Below, one piece after another: positions 40,001-49,754 of a stretch of 64,000 bases of DNA. The translations under genes and the position numbers were made by a program. The notes beneath the pieces were generated by a model that had not been told where the DNA came from, did not search any database, and saw nothing but the letters and a program-made list of their open reading frames with translations. The DNA is taken from the NCBI GenBank assembly GCA_963775975.1, contig CAVZKX010000004.1, forward strand, positions 142,833-206,832. The letters run 5' to 3'. The first letter of the stretch is position 1. Every line of letters starts with the position of its first letter. Source of the stretch: JANXQG01 sp963775975. Lineage in GTDB: Bacteria > Planctomycetota > Planctomycetia > Pirellulales > Thermoguttaceae.

Positions 40001-42942
40001 GCGGCACGGTCGAATTCGCGTTGCCCAGCGGCACGCAGGCGGCTGCAAACGGCATCACCACGACCACGCCGAATACCTCAGCCGGCATCCTCGGCGGCTA
40101 CGCCACGGTATCAGGGACCGATTGGGCAGCATCCAGCGGTGCGGCGGGCAACATCACCGCCTATAGCGCCTACACGACCGGCAACCTCGGTTCGTTGACT
40201 TCCAATGCCGTCCTCAACGTCAAGCCGACCGGGCCGCAGACCGCGATCACCACCGCCGACTCCTTCAATACGCTGAATTTGACCGGTACGGCGGGCGTGG
40301 TGCTGAGCGGCTCGGGCTCGCTGACTCTGGTTGGAGGCGGGATCATCGGCAATACCACCGGCGCGATCAGCGGCGGCACGTTACAAGGTTCGCCGGCCGG
40401 TGACCTGATCATCTTTACGCCGCAGAATCTCACGATCGGCGGCGTTATCGCCGATAACTGCGGCGCCAGCGGACTGACCAAGGCCGGGTCCGCCACGCTG
40501 GTCCTAAGCGGCAACAATGCGTACAGCGGTGCGACCACGATCGGCGCGGGCACGCTGCAGGTCGGCAATGGAGGCGCGACCGGCACACTTGGCACGGGGG
40601 CGGTGGCCGACTACAGCGCACTGATCTGCAACCGCACGGGCGCAACGACCTTCGCCGGCGCTATCAGCGGCGGCGGCTCGTTGATCAAAGTCGGCAATGG
40701 CGTTCTTGTGCTCGCCGCTTCGAACGATTTTGCGGGTGGCACGACGATCGGCCAAGGCGTGGTGCAGTTGGCCAATTCGGCCGCACTGCTGAACTCCACG
40801 GTGGCGATCAATGCTGACTACGGCCTGCAGTTCGGCCCCGGCGCCGGCACATACTATTTGGGCGGCCTTTCGGGTATCGGCCTCCTCCGATTGGACGACA
40901 CGGCGAGCGGCGCCACAGGGCTGGTTGTGGGAAGCAACGGCGCGGCAACAACATTTGCCGGCTCGATCGGCGGCGACGGCTGGTTTGCCAAGTCGGGCAA
41001 CGGCACCCTCGTGCTTTCCGGCTCAAACACCTATAACGGCGGAACGTCGGTTAACGCCGGCATCTTGCAACTCGGCAACGGCGGTACCATTGGCAGTCTT
41101 GCCGGCAACATTACGAACAACGCCTCGCTGGTCTTCGACCGCGCGGACAATCCGACTTTTGCCGGCGCGATCAGCGGCGTAGGGGGCCTAACTCAGGCCG
41201 GCACGGGCATACTAACGCTCGCCGGCAGCAACAGCTTCGGCGGCGGCACCATGATCTCTTCCGGCGCGATCTCATTGAACAACGCCCAGGCCGTGCAGAA
41301 TAGTACCGTGACTGCTGGCCCCAACAACGGCCTACTCTTCAATACCAACGGCGGCGCGATCTCGACGTTCAACGTAGGCGGCTTGGCCGGCGGCGGCGAT
41401 ATCAGTCTTTCCGACGGCGTGCATTCCCTAACGCTCAGCGCGGGCGGCAATGGGGCCGGCACGGTCTACAGCGGCCGCCTTAGCGGCAGCGGCGCCCTGA
41501 CGAAAATCGGCACTGGAACCCTCGGCCTCGTTGGCGGCAATACCTATCTTGGCACGACGACGATCGCCGCCGGCGAGCTTCTGCTCGATTTCAGCCAATC
41601 CGGCGCGCCGGCAGCCAACATCATAAACAATGCCGCCAATGCATCTTCCTTGACCTTGGCCGGTGGCGCCCTGGTGATCCAAGGAAATACCAGCACAACC
41701 AACAGCCAACGGTTCAATGGTATGACGATCAATTTGGGCTGTTCGTCGATTAACCTGACGACGGCCGGCACGGCCAATATGCCGCTGCTGCTAAGCCTGG
41801 GAGGCATCACTCGCAACGGCCTGGGCACGGTCGATTTCACTCTGCGCGGTGGAGCACAATCCGTGGCCAACGGCATTACGACCACGACTCCGAATACATC
41901 GGCCGGCATCCTCGGCGCCTATGCGACAGTCGATGGGACCGATTGGGCTTGCTCCGCCGGTACGAACGGCGCGCCGGGCAACATCACGGCTTACAGCGCC
42001 TACGCCAATGGCGGTCTCGGCTCACTTGCTTCGGACAGTTCGCTGAACCTGCTTCCGAACACCATGGACGCGACCCCCGTCTCGTCCGCCAAGCTGTTCA
42101 ATACCCTGAACCTGACTCATGGCCAGTCGGTCAATATGACGGGCACGGGCTCAGTGACGCTGGCCGGCGGGGGCGTGATCGGCAATACGTCCGGCGCGAT
42201 CAGCGGCGGCACCCTGGCAGGCTCGGCGGGAGGTGAACTGGTTGTCATCACGCCGGCCAGCCTCACCATCGGCAGCGTCATCGCCGACAATGGCGGCCCT
42301 ACGGCGCTGGTTAAGGCTGGGTCCGACACGCTGGTCCTCACCGGGAACAACACCTACCGCGGTGTGACCACAATCGGCGCCGGCACACTGCAGATCGGCA
42401 ACGCTGGCAACACGGGAACGCTGGGCACGGGCGCGGTGGTCAACAACAGTGCCCTGGTTTTCGATCTCTCCGGCGTCTCGACGTTTGGCGGCGTGATCGG
42501 CGGCGCCGGCAGCATTACGCAGTCTGGAGACGGAATACTCGTTCTCAGCGGCAGCAATAGCTACACCGGCAGGACGTATGTCAGTGCCGGCTCGCTGTAT
42601 GTGACGAATTCTCATGCGTTGCCCGACGGGACGAGCGTCTCGGTCGGCAGCCTTATGGCATTTCCCGAGTCCTTAGTGTCGTCGCCGGTGGTGAGCGCGG
42701 CATCGAGTAGCCCGGCGGCGTCACCGGCAATTGTGCCGGAGCCGGAATCGGCCACGCTGATGCTTTTTACTGCGGCCGTCTACGGCATTGCAGTCTATCA
42801 ACGATTTTGCTCGCGGTCGAAAGTCCGATGGCGTGAGCGAAAGAGAGGAATCTCAGGCCGCTCTGCTCGGCGGGCCGAAGTCGAGCTGCATCCGCTTGGC
42901 TTGAACCTTGGTGCGGACGAGGCTCGGCAAGAGATGCTGTAG
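37086..42942 (+). CDS. Giant autotransporter-associated beta-strand repeat protein with PEP-CTERM signal (frameshifted near start)
   Basis: The start used is ATG 37086 (MKTIPVRHILAFLSCKG). A signal helix (AVWLAAACAIFCGSSTARS) precedes TFTWNSTAAGTSWNSASNWG, the usual first motif of PATR proteins. The frame shifts near 37425, after AAVGGISG, and resumes at TGSGPLTIGGSSALTLLG. Residues of the first third carry about six copies of a 45-residue unit ending in GSFTQSGGTN with YNLSGG. The rest has classic PATR units (TLVLSGNNAYSGATTIGAGT). The end carries VPEPESATLMLFTAAVYGIA plus a basic cluster, a PEP-CTERM signal. The last ~30 residues overlap the convergent gene and may be a read-through after a lost stop. 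Predicted surface beta-helix adhesin or matrix protein of about 1,950 residues. Confidence 0.8.
39750..40685 (+). repeat. Internal ~0.9-kb module of the PATR gene, copy 1
   Basis: Encodes, in order, LDFSQPGAPSANIINNSAD, NGITTTTPNTSAGILGGYAT, GNITAYSAYTTGNLGSL, IGNTTGAISGGTLQG, and TTIGAGTLQVGNGGATGTLG. The same series recurs at 41568-42515. Confidence 0.75.
41568..42515 (+). repeat. Internal ~0.9-kb module of the PATR gene, copy 2
   Basis: Encodes LDFSQSGAPAANIINNAAN, NGITTTTPNTSAGILGAYAT, GNITAYSAYANGGLGSL, IGNTSGAISGGTLAG and TTIGAGTLQIGNAGNTGTLG, collinear with copy 1. Between the copies lies about 0.9 kb of other PATR units. Confidence 0.75.
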
Positions 42943-44232
42943 CCCTTCGAGCCGCGCGACGAGATCGACGACTGCCTTGTCGCCGCTCATGAATTGCAGA
43001 TGATACCGTTCGAGCACCTCGGCCTTGATCCTGGACAACTGCGTCAGGCAGGCGCCCAACTCGACCTCGCCGAACTCGCCGCGGAAGGCGGCACGCTGCG
43101 CGTCGAGATCAAGATTAGTACACTGCTGCTGGTACTCGCCCACGTCGACCTTCTTGCGGCGGATCCACTGCCAGGCCAGCAGGATGGCTGAGAATACCGA
43201 GAGCACCGAACCGAGAAACCCCGGCACCTTTGCCGCCACTTCCTTCAAGTGAAACGGGTCGCCGCGTTGCATGTAGGCCCGCGTGCCGAGGTGGAGTTTG
43301 TAGTCGCCGGCTCGCTTGATCAAGGCCGGGTCCATCTTCTTCAAATTGGCACGTCGCGCGAAGTCGCTCTCGAAAAACACCTCCAGAAGCCGTTCGACGG
43401 CCAGGCTGGAAGCGTCGGAATTTGCGATCAACATGCCGCGGACGCCGACCGTGTGTATAAGCTTGGGCGGAGCGGCAGGCGTCGCGCCGTAGGTATCGAT
43501 CGGAATGACCGCGTCTTCGCAACACGGTGTGCGCAGGGCCAGTGCTTCGCCCATCGGCAGTTCCATGAGCTGATAGCCGAACTGGCGGACGAGCTTCTCG
43601 CCCAGCGGCGAGGGCAGCGGCGAGAGGCTGAATACGGCGTCGGGCATGGCTTCCCGCGGGGCTTTCATCATCGCGTCGTAGGCCCGCGGATCGGCGATAA
43701 AATCCTTTCCGGCCGTCAGCCCCGCAAAGGTAAGGATTTCCTCGGCTACGCAGCGGACGCCCGAGCCGGTTTGGCCCATGAAGATTACCCCGCCGCGGAG
43801 CGCGCCAAGGCCGTCGGCGGCGGCAACATCGGGCTTGACGAACAGGTGCAGGATCTGCGGGTCCATCCAGGTCACCTGGCGAATGTTGTTGGCTTTTATC
43901 GTGAGTCCGGCGGGGATGATGGCGGCGTCCAACTCATGGCTGCTGACCTTCTGCACCGCCTCGGCCGGTTGGTGGGTCCATTGCACGTCGATATTAAGGT
44001 GCCGTTTCTGAGCTTCATCGCAGAGGATGTCAGTCAGCCCATCCTTGTAGCGCAATTCCATGCCCGCGCCGAGCTTGAGCGATTCCTCGGCGGTGCGGAT
44101 GAACCAATACCACAGACCGGCTGCGGCGGCGAGCGAGGCGATCGCCAGAAACGCAAATACGTGGCGGCTCATGTGCTTGGGGACGGTAATAATGGGCGGG
44201 GTATTGGAGATTTCGGCCATCGAATGCCTCAT
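42853..44232 (-). CDS. TAXI-like periplasmic binding domain, membrane-anchored at both ends
   Basis: A 459-residue protein. After an N-terminal membrane helix (HVFAFLAIASLAAAAGLWYW) comes a type-2 solute-binding fold similar to TRAP-TAXI/NMT1 receptors. Its landmarks are LDAAIIPAGLTIKANNIRQV, LHLFVKPDV, GGVIFMGQTGSGVRCVAEE and GVRGMLIANSDASSLAVERL. A second membrane helix (VPGFLGSVLSVFSAILLAWQ) is followed by a cytosolic coiled-coil tail of about 100 residues. A binding protein with a cytosolic tail suggests sensing more than transport. No TRAP permease lies nearby. The alternative start MAEISN lies at 44220. Its 3' end overlaps the convergent PATR gene by about 90 bases. Confidence 0.7.
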   Translation of the reverse strand: MRHSMAEISNTPPIITVPKHMSRHVFAFLAIASLAAAAGLWYWFIRTAEESLKLGAGMELRYKDGLTDILCDEAQKRHLNIDVQWTHQPAEAVQKVSSHELDAAIIPAGLTIKANNIRQVTWMDPQILHLFVKPDVAAADGLGALRGGVIFMGQTGSGVRCVAEEILTFAGLTAGKDFIADPRAYDAMMKAPREAMPDAVFSLSPLPSPLGEKLVRQFGYQLMELPMGEALALRTPCCEDAVIPIDTYGATPAAPPKLIHTVGVRGMLIANSDASSLAVERLLEVFFESDFARRANLKKMDPALIKRAGDYKLHLGTRAYMQRGDPFHLKEVAAKVPGFLGSVLSVFSAILLAWQWIRRKKVDVGEYQQQCTNLDLDAQRAAFRGEFGEVELGACLTQLSRIKAEVLERYHLQFMSGDKAVVDLVARLEGLQHLLPSLVRTKVQAKRMQLDFGPPSRAA

Positions 44233-44398
44233 GCGGCGCGGGAGAAAAGGCTATCTTACGGGCCGGGGTTTATCCGCAATACCGCGCTATGTGTCAAGAC
44301 GAACCGACGATTCGCCCAGTGCGAGGGGTGAACGTCAGCATTTTCCGGCCTTCGGCGATGCGGAGAAGTCGGCGAAATTGGCCCAAGGCCGCGATCGC

Positions 44399-45521
44399 CT
44401 ACCGTCCGGGCGCGACGGAATGTTCCGCCGGGGGGAACGTCCGCCACCAGACCCACTCAGATGCCGGCCGCAGCTTCGGGCCGCCGGGCAGTTCGGGAAC
44501 GCCTGTGCGGACCTGAGTCTCCCGCACGCCAAACTCGTCGCCGGGCCGCCAGAAATTGAGCTTCAGCACTTTGGCCGAGATTTCGCGGAAGGGCTCTTTG
44601 CTCGTGCCGGCCTTGAAGGCCGCGTACTTCGCCGCATCGTCGTTCCACTTGTAGGCGTTGGTAAGTCCCTCGACATAGACCGAGAACCAGACGTTATTGG
44701 GATCGACATCCTGCCAGGTGGCCACGCCCCAAACGGTCTCGCCGACGCGAATCTCGCGCTCGGACATCTCTTGCGACGTGAGGAACTCGCGGTTTTTGTC
44801 CTCGCGGTCGCGAATTGCCGGCAGCACCACGGGAATATACTGCTCCACCTTTGCCTTGGAGAAACCGGGCTTTTCCTTTACCAAGAGATTGTGCGTTTCC
44901 AACGTGAAGACCGGCGTGAAGCGCACCGGCTTGTCGACCGTTTCCAGCTTATAGAGTTTGCCGGAAACGTCCAGCTTGTTCAGTTCGTCATCTTTTTCGA
45001 CCAGCTGGTATGCCTTGCCGGGATTCGTCACCTGGTAAACGATATACCAAATCTGCTTCCGCAACATGCGGCCGCCGACGCGGCTTGTCGCGGCGACGGA
45101 CCCGCTGGCGGGCATGGACTCGGTGTCCGGAATATCGGCCCAGATCATGCGCACGGGCTTGTATTTGATTTCCAGCGTCCATACCTGATGCGGGAAAGTG
45201 ACATCCTTGGCGAAATCGAATTTCGGATCGACGTAGAGCAATTCGGTGACGTTGTGCCGCTCGACCGTATCGTCGGCATGTTTGGCCGAATCGAACGTCT
45301 CGCATCACGCCCGGCGCAAGATGCCGGAACGGCGAGTTGGCCGCGATCCAACCGCTCGGTTGGGCTGCCGCGGAAGTTCCCGATGTGGCGGCAGGCGCCG
45401 AGGCAGGCCGCGCAGCAGCCGCGGCTGTTCTGGCGGGCGCTTGTGCGAAAGTAGGCGCCGCCGCGAAGCCAGCCAATGTGAGCAGGGCAATCGCGCGATA
45501 GAATCGCAACGTGTAACTCAT
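44399..45521 (-). CDS. Secreted hypothetical protein (frameshifted)
   Basis: The ATG at 45521 begins a signal peptide (SYTLRFYRAIALLTLAGFAAAPTFAQ) followed by an Ala/Pro-rich linker. One base is missing near 45301. The corrected frame continues ETFDSAKHADDTVERHNVTE and then LLYVDPKFDFAKDVTFPHQV. The C-terminal domain of about 270 residues has IWADIPDTESMPASGSV, YQVTNPGKAYQLVEKD and TVWGVATWQDVDPNNVWFSV. It ends EWVWWRTFPPAEHSVAPGR. Planctomycete-type periplasmic protein of unknown function. It is transcribed leftward upstream of the TAXI-like gene, with a 166-base gap, possibly in one unit. Confidence 0.65.
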
Positions 45522-45667
45522 AGAAAAAAGCTCACTTATCTGTCCGGTACACCGAGCAATGCAGCCGCAACTCCGGCGCACGAGAATAGGCATCATCCAA
45601 TATACAGTATAGTTACGGGCAATTTGCCGCGTCAAGTTTTCGCGAATAAATACCCCCTGTACGTGGC

Positions 45668-45735
45668 ATGACGTGGGCAGATTTCCAATCTGCCTCCTCG
45701 CGGCAGTTTGGCAAACTGCCCCACGGCAAGTCCCA
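45668..45735. repeat. Interspersed palindromes upstream of dus
   Basis: GGCAGATTTCCAATCTGCC and GGCAGTTTGGCAAACTGCC are two consecutive hairpins of the same design. The first differs from the 21580 repeat by only two bases in its loop. Confidence 0.7.
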
Positions 45736-45742
45736 TTAAGCC

Positions 45743-46699
45743 ATGAAAATCGGGCCGCTTACGATCGCCTCCCGCCTGACGCTGGCCCCGATGGAGGAAC
45801 ATAGCAACTTCCCCTTCCGCGTGCTGATGAAGCAATCCGGCGCGGCGATGGGCGTTACGGAACGGGTCGATGCGGAGGATGTGGCCCGGCGGGACCGCCG
45901 GGCGCTGCGGCTGCTCTATACGCAGCCGTGTGAATCGCCCCGCGCCGGACAGATCAGCGGCGCCGACCCGGACACGATGGCCGCCGCCGCGGAGGTCGTG
46001 GCCGAGCTGGGCTTCAATCTCGTCGATCTGAACTTTGAGTGTCCTATTCGCCGCCTGCTGAAGCGCGGCGAAGGCGGGGCATTGATGGACTCGCCGGAGC
46101 GCATCGCGCAGATCGTCGATGTGGTGGTCCGCGCCGTAAGTTTGCCGGTGACGATCAAAATCCGCAGTGGGCCGCGCGACGGTGAGGAGACGGCCGTGGA
46201 AGTCGCCCAGCGCGCGGAAGATGCGGGCGCGGCAGCCGTGAGCGTTCATGCCCGCAGCGTCGAGCAGGCTTATGTCGGCGGGCCCGACTGGAGCGTGCTG
46301 ATGCGCGTGAAGCAAGCGACGTGCCTGCCGGTGATCGGCGGCGGCGGAATTCGCACAGCCGAAGACGCCGTGCGGATGCTCGCCGAGACGGGCGTCGACG
46401 CCGCCTCCATCGGCCGCGGTTGCCTGGGCAACCCGTGGATCTTTCGGCAGGCGCGGAACTTGCTCACCGGCGGCGGCGCATTCACTCCGCCGAGTCTCGC
46501 CGAGCGCGGCCGGGCGATGCTGCAATTGATCGAAGGCGAGTTTCACCTCTACGGCCCGCCGCTGGCCCTGCGGCGCTTGCCAAGAGTCAGCGGGTACTTC
46601 GCCCAATGGCTCCGCGACGGCGCGGCATTTCGGGCGGCCGTGAAGGAAGCGAAGAACCTGCAGCAGATTCGCCGCGTGGTGCGGGAGTGTTTTCGATAA
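45743..46699 (+). CDS. dus: tRNA-dihydrouridine synthase
   Basis: A 318-residue FMN enzyme reducing uridine in the tRNA D-loop. Family marks are LTLAPMEEHSNFPFR at the N-terminus (FMN binding), NLVDLNFECPIRRLLKRG with the catalytic Cys, VTIKIRSGPRD, VSVHARSVEQAYVGGPDW, and VIGGGGIRTAEDAV with IGRGCLGNPWIF. It resembles DusB-type proteins, but the E in HSNF and the NFECPI motif (NMGCPV is usual) are deviations, so I give only the family symbol. The start ATG at 45743 follows the palindromic repeat by eight bases, and no strong ribosome binding site is visible. Confidence 0.9.
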   Translation: MKIGPLTIASRLTLAPMEEHSNFPFRVLMKQSGAAMGVTERVDAEDVARRDRRALRLLYTQPCESPRAGQISGADPDTMAAAAEVVAELGFNLVDLNFECPIRRLLKRGEGGALMDSPERIAQIVDVVVRAVSLPVTIKIRSGPRDGEETAVEVAQRAEDAGAAAVSVHARSVEQAYVGGPDWSVLMRVKQATCLPVIGGGGIRTAEDAVRMLAETGVDAASIGRGCLGNPWIFRQARNLLTGGGAFTPPSLAERGRAMLQLIEGEFHLYGPPLALRRLPRVSGYFAQWLRDGAAFRAAVKEAKNLQQIRRVVRECFR

Positions 46700-46940
46700 A
46701 AGTGCGTGGTGGACGAGCAAAGAACGCACCGCGCTGGCAATTTTCGCTTGACCGAGATCTGACTCACCGTCACGGACAAGCTGGATGGCCGATTTTGTAA
46801 GGTGAATTGCGTTCTAGCCGTTCAATCTTCTTCAACATCCTCGCGATGTGGATGGGGGTTGAGGAGTGCTTTTTCTCCGAATCGGCGCTTCGGTTTGATC
46901 GCAATTTGCCGGCAAGCTAAAATGCCATGCAGAACACTTT

Positions 46941-47522
46941 ATGAATCGGAAACCGCTCACCCCCTGGAAACCTACCAAAGCCCAGCTTCTGGCTGCGCGC
47001 CATAAGCTGGTGCCCGATCTTGTCGCCAAGAACTTGATCGTCCTCTTCGCTGGGATCAACCCAGGGCTCTACACGGCCGCGATCGGCCGGCACTTCGGGC
47101 GGCCGGGCAATCGGTTTTGGCCGGCACTGTATGACGGCGGGTTCACGCCGCGGCTTTTTTCGCCATTCGAAAGTTCGCTGCTGCTAGATTTGCATTTCGG
47201 CATCACGAACGTCGTCCACCGCGCTACCGCCCGGGCGGATGAACTCAGCGACGACGAACTTCGCGCCGGCGGGCGGCGGCTGGAGGCGAAAGTCAGGCGC
47301 TTGCGGCCGACGGTCGTGGCGTTTGTCGGCATCGGCCCGTACCGCGTTGTCACCGGCATTAAAGACGCTGGCGTCGGGCTGCAAGAAACACGCTTCGGCG
47401 GCAGCCATGCGTGGGTCTTGCCGAACCCGAGCGGAATCAACGCGCATTATCAGCCGGCCGCGCTGGGAGAGCTCTTTGGCGAGCTTCGCCGCTGGGCGGT
47501 TGCGGAGCACGAGCGACGCTGA
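46941..47522 (+). CDS. mug: G/U mismatch-specific DNA glycosylase
   Basis: A 193-residue uracil-DNA glycosylase superfamily protein (MUG/TDG type). Motif 1 is LIVLFAGINPGLYTAAIG, with the catalytic Asn of GINPG. The C-terminal motif is WVLPNPSGINAHY, inserted in the DNA minor groove. HFGRPGNRFWPALYDGG and LLDLHFGITNVVHRATA are also typical. It removes uracil or thymine opposite guanine. The start ATG at 46941 has no overlap with the dus gene; the 240 bases between hold nothing recognisable. Intact. Confidence 0.9.
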   Translation: MNRKPLTPWKPTKAQLLAARHKLVPDLVAKNLIVLFAGINPGLYTAAIGRHFGRPGNRFWPALYDGGFTPRLFSPFESSLLLDLHFGITNVVHRATARADELSDDELRAGGRRLEAKVRRLRPTVVAFVGIGPYRVVTGIKDAGVGLQETRFGGSHAWVLPNPSGINAHYQPAALGELFGELRRWAVAEHERR

Positions 47523-47612
47523 AATGTTCGCCGCCACTAAGGCAATTGGTGGGTCTTCGCTGCGCTTGACACCACCGTATTGTACCGACTACGTCAAAAC
47601 TGTGGGCTATTG

Positions 47613-47671
47613 AAGCCCGACGCGCAAGCGAGGCCGGCACCGTATAAAAGCCTCGCTTGCGCGTCGGGCTT
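47613..47671. repeat. Long perfect inverted repeat downstream of mug
   Basis: Two perfect 22-base arms (47613-47634, beginning AAGCCCGACGCGCAAG, and 47650-47671) are separated by a 15-base loop. No T run follows on either side. A second unit TAAAGGCGGAACTCCAGCG follows near 47694. Confidence 0.85.
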
Positions 47672-47794
47672 CGATGTCGCGGAATCGCCGCCTAAAGGCG
47701 GAACTCCAGCGCGGGCAAGAAAACGCAACGAGCCTTGCACAACTTGATGATGCGCAAGGCTCGTGTATTGAAAATGAGTCGTTGGAATCGGGCC

Positions 47795-48646
47795 TTAGTT
47801 GCCGGTGCCGCCATTCCCGCCACCGCCGTTGCCACCGCCGCCATTGCCTCCACCACCATTGCCGCCGCCTCCGCCGCCGCGACCGCCGCGTCCGCCGCGA
47901 CCGCCTTGCCCGCCACGGCCGCCGAAGCCTGAATTTTCGGGGAAGGTGAACTCTTTGCCGCGCATCTCGCCCCACTGGACGAGTTGGTCGTCATCAAGGG
48001 CTGCTACAGCGTCCTTGAGGGTCTTCGCACGCGCATCGCGCCGCGCCTGGGAGGCAGCTTGGCGCTCCGCGTCGGTCGCGTTGGGGTTGAAATTGCCGCG
48101 CTGGCCGCGGTTCGAACGAGCGTCGTCAATGACCTTCTGAATTTTGGCCTTCTGGTCGTCGGTGACTTTGAGCTTGGTCACAATGTCGCTCGAGGTGAGG
48201 GCGTTAACACCTTCGAACTGTAGTTCCAACTGCTTCAAGCGGGTCATTTGATCGGCCGTCAGAATCTTGGCGAGTTTCTCGTCCGTATCCTTGCCGATCT
48301 TCTCGAAGCGCGCTTGCATGTCGGCGATCGCCTTCGTACGCTCTTCTTGGGTCATGTTGCGGAAGTTCTGGAAACCGCCGACCTGCCCGCCTTGGCCACC
48401 CTGCTGGGCTTGCTGACGGATCTCATCTTGGGCCGTTTGAATTTGCTTCTTCTGATCGTCGGTGATGTTCAACTCTTTTTGGACTTCGGGCATCGCCAAG
48501 AGCCTCGTGGCGGAGCTGCCCATGCCGCCCGGTCCACCCGGCCCGCCTTGTCCGCGTCCGCCGCGACCGCCGCGTCCTTGGGCGAAGGCGGTGGAAGCCG
48601 CCAACAACGCGCATAGCGCCACTACAGAAATGAGATTACGAACCAT
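47795..48646 (-). CDS. Spy/CpxP-like periplasmic protein with Gly-rich ends
   Basis: A 283-residue protein with AGGAGG eight bases before its ATG and a signal peptide (VRNLISVVALCALLAASTAFAQ). A Gly/Arg linker, a helical core of about 170 residues and a Gly/Asn tail (GGNGGGGNGGGG type) follow. The core has two similar helical segments, VQKELNITDDQKKQIQTAQ and VTKLKVTDDQKAKIQKVID. Each contains a DDQK turn, and this helix-rich layout recalls LTxxQ proteins of the Spy/CpxP family. A periplasmic chaperone-like role is inference. The adjacent upstream gene on the same strand encodes an EF-hand protein. Confidence 0.65.
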   Translation of the reverse strand: MVRNLISVVALCALLAASTAFAQGRGGRGGRGQGGPGGPGGMGSSATRLLAMPEVQKELNITDDQKKQIQTAQDEIRQQAQQGGQGGQVGGFQNFRNMTQEERTKAIADMQARFEKIGKDTDEKLAKILTADQMTRLKQLELQFEGVNALTSSDIVTKLKVTDDQKAKIQKVIDDARSNRGQRGNFNPNATDAERQAASQARRDARAKTLKDAVAALDDDQLVQWGEMRGKEFTFPENSGFGGRGGQGGRGGRGGRGGGGGGNGGGGNGGGGNGGGGNGGTGN

Positions 48647-48693
48647 TGAATAGACCTCCTAAGAAAAGACAACAAATGGGAAAAACCGTCCGC

Positions 48694-49396
48694 TCACCTG
48701 CCGCCGCGCCCCTTCTGAGCTTTAAGGACCTCGGCCGCGGTGATGATTCCGTCGTGATTCAAGTCGTACTTCTGGAACTCAGCCAGTAACTCGGGAGTCC
48801 AGCGATCCGTGAATTCCGCCATCGTGATTTGCCCGTCGGCGTCCTCTTTTTTCAGGAACCAGTCTGGCAATCCTTTCGGCTGGCGGAATTTGGCGCTTGC
48901 CCAGCGGCCGGATTTGTTGACCGGCATCCTCACTTCGGGAGGAGGGGGGCCTGCGGTGCCATGCGCGGTTGCGGGTGTTGCAGTGGCAGGCGAGGCTGGG
49001 GGTGCGGCGGCCGCCGCACTTGCCGTTCCACCCGAAGGAGCAGGAGTCGCCCCGGCGGCCGGTGGCGGACTCGGCGACGCCGCTGGAGTGGTGGCCACAG
49101 GAGTGGCCGGAGCAGGCGAAGCTGCGCCGTCGCCGCTGGGCGCTTGGCCGCCGGCGATTGCCAATAGATCGCTTATGGCGATTGGATAATGAGGCTGAAT
49201 TTTGGTCTTACTGAAAATTTCGGGCCTCAATATAGGGCCCTGCGCCGTTATCTGCCTCGTCTTGCTCAATTATTCCGTTGTTATTCTTGTCTAAAGTTTT
49301 CAGCCTTGCGGCGATCTTGGACGTATCGACATCCTGAGCAAGCACCGCGGAAGCGGTGCCGAATGAGATAAAGGCCGCAACGATTCGTAATTGCAT
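48694..49396 (-). CDS. Secreted EF-hand protein (frameshifted)
   Basis: The ATG at 49396 gives a signal peptide (QLRIVAAFISFGTASAVLA) and a first EF-hand, KTLDKNNNGIIEQDEADN. An extra base in an A/T run near 49220 breaks the frame. The following frame continues IFSKTKIQPHYPIAISDLLA, a long Ala/Pro linker, and two more EF-hand-like loops: KEDADGQITMAEF and YDLNHDGIITAAEV. It ends KAQKGRGGR. About 233 residues, likely a periplasmic or surface calcium binder. It precedes the Spy-like gene with a 47-base gap and is probably co-transcribed. Confidence 0.75.
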
Positions 49397-49437
49397 ATTC
49401 ACAGAAACTACCCCCACGTGGGCTACATATAATATCA

Positions 49438-49557
49438 AACCCGAAAAATGACCAAAAGTTTCGGCCGCGAGCGAAACTTTTCAGCGGATTTTTTATTATA
49501 CTGGAATGTACCTTGCCCCTCAAACGTCGGGCGAAACTTTGGGCTGGTTTTCGGGTT
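49438..49557. mobile_element. MITE-like 120-base element with 26-base terminal inverted repeats
   Basis: The left arm 49438-49463 (AACCCGAAAA...AAAGTTTCG) and the right arm 49532-49557 are inverted and match at about 21 of 26 positions. The interior is AT-rich with no coding potential. No transposase is present. A target duplication is not evident. Confidence 0.5.
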
Positions 49558-49600
49558 AAATAGTAAGCCGGAGAGGTGGGAGTCGGCGCGGCGAAGATTT

Positions 49601-49672
49601 AAAGTCCCTAACAATACCTATCCAGGGGCAGCGTCAGTCGTGCCATTTGACCGGTTCCGATAGAACCTCTTA
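49601..49672 (-). repeat. Dispersed ~70-base element, copy C
   Basis: The reverse complement of this stretch matches 36034-36103 over about 70 bases with roughly six differences. The shared cores include ATCGGAACCGGTCAAATG, GCACGACTGACGC and GGTATTGTTAG. It lies between the EF-hand gene and gspE, in the sense orientation relative to the EF-hand gene. Confidence 0.75.
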
Positions 49673-49754
49673 GGCTCCGGCAGTTTCGCGCACAATATAA
49701 TTTGGAGTCGCTAGGGACCTTGGCCGGCGACGTGGCAAGCTAGGACGACCTGCA

